Assembly: GCA_002297935.1 (NCBI GenBank)
Contig: DBLC01000134.1
Coordinates: forward strand, 17,576-22,998
Source of the DNA: Dialister sp. UBA734
GTDB lineage: Bacteria > Bacillota > Negativicutes > Veillonellales > Dialisteraceae
Length of the DNA stretch: 5,423 bases
Direction: 5' to 3'
How positions within the stretch are numbered: the stretch's first letter is position 1; every line of letters begins with the position of its first letter. Below the pieces are notes generated by a model, which ran no database searches, was not told the DNA's origin, and worked only from the letters and a program-made list of their open reading frames with translations. Made by a program: the position numbers and the translations under genes. Shown piece by piece: positions 4,802-5,423 of the stretch.

Positions 4802-4901
4802 GCCCTTCTCGCTAGTGCTGCGAGATTTCTCCACTCAGGGATCCAAATCTATTTACATCTTCCTCTCTATTTCGCACGAATGCGATCGGTCGAAATGACG
4901 G
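4802..4901 (+). repeat. 100-bp dispersed repeat, copy 2
   Basis: It aligns without gaps to 5164-5263 with about ten mismatches by eye, and in inverted form to copy 1. It includes CTGCGAGATTTCTCCACTCA and the hairpin TCGCA-CGAA-TGCGA, and ends GGTCGAAATGACGG. It resembles the dispersed 'gtcatttcgaccg...ggagaaatctc' repeats I recall from several Bacillota genomes. Confidence 0.85.
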
Positions 4902-4906
4902 TTGTG

Positions 4907-4945
4907 GTAAGCAGCACATTTGATTGAAATCTGCTTACGGTTTTT
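4907..4945 (+). terminator. Terminator-like hairpin
   Basis: GTAAGCAG (4907-4914) pairs with CTGCTTAC (4931-4938), with a possible inner ATTT/AAAT pairing, followed by GG and five T's. No gene reads into it in this window, so it may be a remnant or part of the repeat block. Confidence 0.45.
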
Positions 4946-4977
4946 GTGTGAATATGATGGATTCGGAAAACGCGATG

Positions 4978-5011
4978 CCTTCTCCCGTGGAGAAGGGGGA
5001 CCGCGGAGCGG
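4978..5011. repeat. Double mini-hairpin repeat
   Basis: CCTTCTCC-CGT-GGAGAAGG (4978-4996) is a perfect 8-bp stem with a 3-nt loop. It is followed by CCGC-GGA-GCGG (5001-5011), a 4-bp stem with a 3-nt loop. It looks like a further dispersed repeat class, nested between 100-bp copies 2 and 3. No second copy is in the window. Confidence 0.6.
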
Positions 5012-5057
5012 TGGATAAGGAGTATCCCGGTATAAAAGAAAATGAAACCAATGAAAA

Positions 5058-5094
5058 AAGCGTCTTTCCCAAGTGACACTGAAGAAAGACGCTT
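5058..5094. terminator. Inverted repeat AAGCGTCTTTC, terminator-like
   Basis: Arms 5058-5068 and 5084-5094 are perfect over 11 bp with a 15-nt loop. Beyond one mismatch, GAAA and TTTC extend the pairing by four bases. The left flank is A-rich and the right flank is CTTTCGTTTG. No gene is evident on either side. Confidence 0.5.
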
Positions 5095-5163
5095 CTTTCG
5101 TTTGATGCAACTGGTATTTCAAATCGCAATATGTATTTGAAGTGAAACGGAATGTTTCCGCTC

Positions 5164-5263
5164 GCCCTTCCCGCTGGTACTGCGAGATTTCTCCACTCAG
5201 GGGTCCAAATCTATTTACACCTTCTTCTACGTTTCGCACGAATGCGACCGGTCGAAATGACGG
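5164..5263 (+). repeat. 100-bp dispersed repeat, copy 3
   Basis: Same orientation as copy 2, offset by exactly 362 bp with no indel. It is an inverted partner of copy 1 and keeps the ends shared by all copies. It directly joins the right terminal 9-bp array. Confidence 0.85.
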
Positions 5264-5325
5264 CCATGGTTAGAGGCACATTCGACGAACCTGAGCAACC
5301 TGAGAACCCTGAGCAACCTAAGAAA
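5264..5325 (+). repeat. Right end of the 765-bp palindromic block, four 9-bp tandem units
   Basis: After GGCACATTCGACGAA come CCTGAGCAA, CCTGAGAAC, CCTGAGCAA and CCTAAGAAA (5290-5325), the inverted counterpart of 4561-4587 with one extra unit. Read as protein it gives a proline/glutamate-rich string, which is a by-product of the tandem repeat. Confidence 0.8.
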
Positions 5326-5423
5326 CCTGGCATCAAGAAGAAATAATCGCAGCTGACTCTTACCGTAAGCGACAAGCAAACACGCAAAAAGGCATAGTAT
5401 CCCCCCTAGTAGGCGAGAAGGAT
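5326..5423. other. Right-hand end of window, no gene recognised
   Basis: No ORF or RNA gene is supported here. A short CTTAC-C-GTAAG palindrome is present. The last bases, GAGAAGGAT, resemble a Shine-Dalgarno site, so a plus-strand gene might begin just past the window. Confidence 0.35.

Noticed and set aside
5010..5019. GGTGGATAAG as a DnaA box (8/9 match to TGTGGATAA)
   Set aside because: It is a single imperfect match inside a dispersed repeat; a similar string lies within the TM2-domain coding sequence. There is no cluster and no A/T-rich unwinding region.
4853..5239. Overlapping minus-strand ORFs of 64-128 codons
   Set aside because: They cross several non-coding repeat and hairpin elements, have no Shine-Dalgarno site and show no protein-like features.
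5152..5346. Small proline/glutamate-rich ORF (EPEQPENPEQPKKPG)
   Set aside because: The composition comes from the 9-bp tandem array and the 100-bp repeat. There is no RBS, and the sequence is part of an inverted repeat.

Overview
The window carries three protein-coding genes separated by unusually repeat-rich, hairpin-dense intergenic DNA. Good AGAGG and GAGGTGA ribosome-binding sites, a near-consensus parS site, a ClC/TrkA-C chloride transporter and a stand-alone FchA-type folate enzyme all fit a Bacillota chromosome. My best guess is an anaerobic amino-acid fermenter such as one of the Negativicutes. That is an inference from gene content and repeat style, not something the sequence proves.

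Layout. 1-243: two inverted copies of a small composite repeat around a 22-bp perfect hairpin, then promoter and RBS. 244-1035 (+): a membrane protein with an apparently inactivated DEDD-exonuclease-like N-terminal domain and a C-terminal TM2 domain. 1036-1778: non-coding, bounded by inverted copies of the same composite repeat, and containing an 86-bp imperfect inverted repeat and a 17-bp terminator-like hairpin between convergent genes. 1779-3386 (-): ClC-family H+/Cl- exchanger with a TrkA-C domain. 3387-3672: an intergenic block with a six-fold symmetric array of AAAGGTTAT and a 15/16 match to parS. 3673-4296 (-): cyclodeaminase/cyclohydrolase (FchA) family protein. 4297-4540: another composite repeat, then a minus-strand promoter with a compact structured RNA ending in an intrinsic terminator, either an attenuated leader of the fchA-like gene or a separate small RNA. 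4541-5423: no gene; a 765-bp palindromic assembly of nested repeats.

The most unusual content is the composite repeat. Three complete copies are exactly 63 nt: four 7-bp units of the form RTGNNNR, a 9-nt core (GTGGTGGAA-like) and a 26-nt hairpin with a 7-bp stem and a conserved 12-nt loop. A fourth copy is 73 nt, and a fifth is cut by the window start. The heptad middle differs from copy to copy, and the stems change by compensatory substitutions while the loop stays conserved. This points to a family under structural constraint, such as a REP/MITE-like element or an RNA/ssDNA recognition structure.

The three proteins do not form an obvious pathway. The fchA-like enzyme acts in one-carbon/folate metabolism, the ClC protein in chloride/proton exchange, and the TM2 protein is of unknown function. 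The parS site suggests that this locus lies in the ParB-loading, usually origin-proximal, part of the chromosome.
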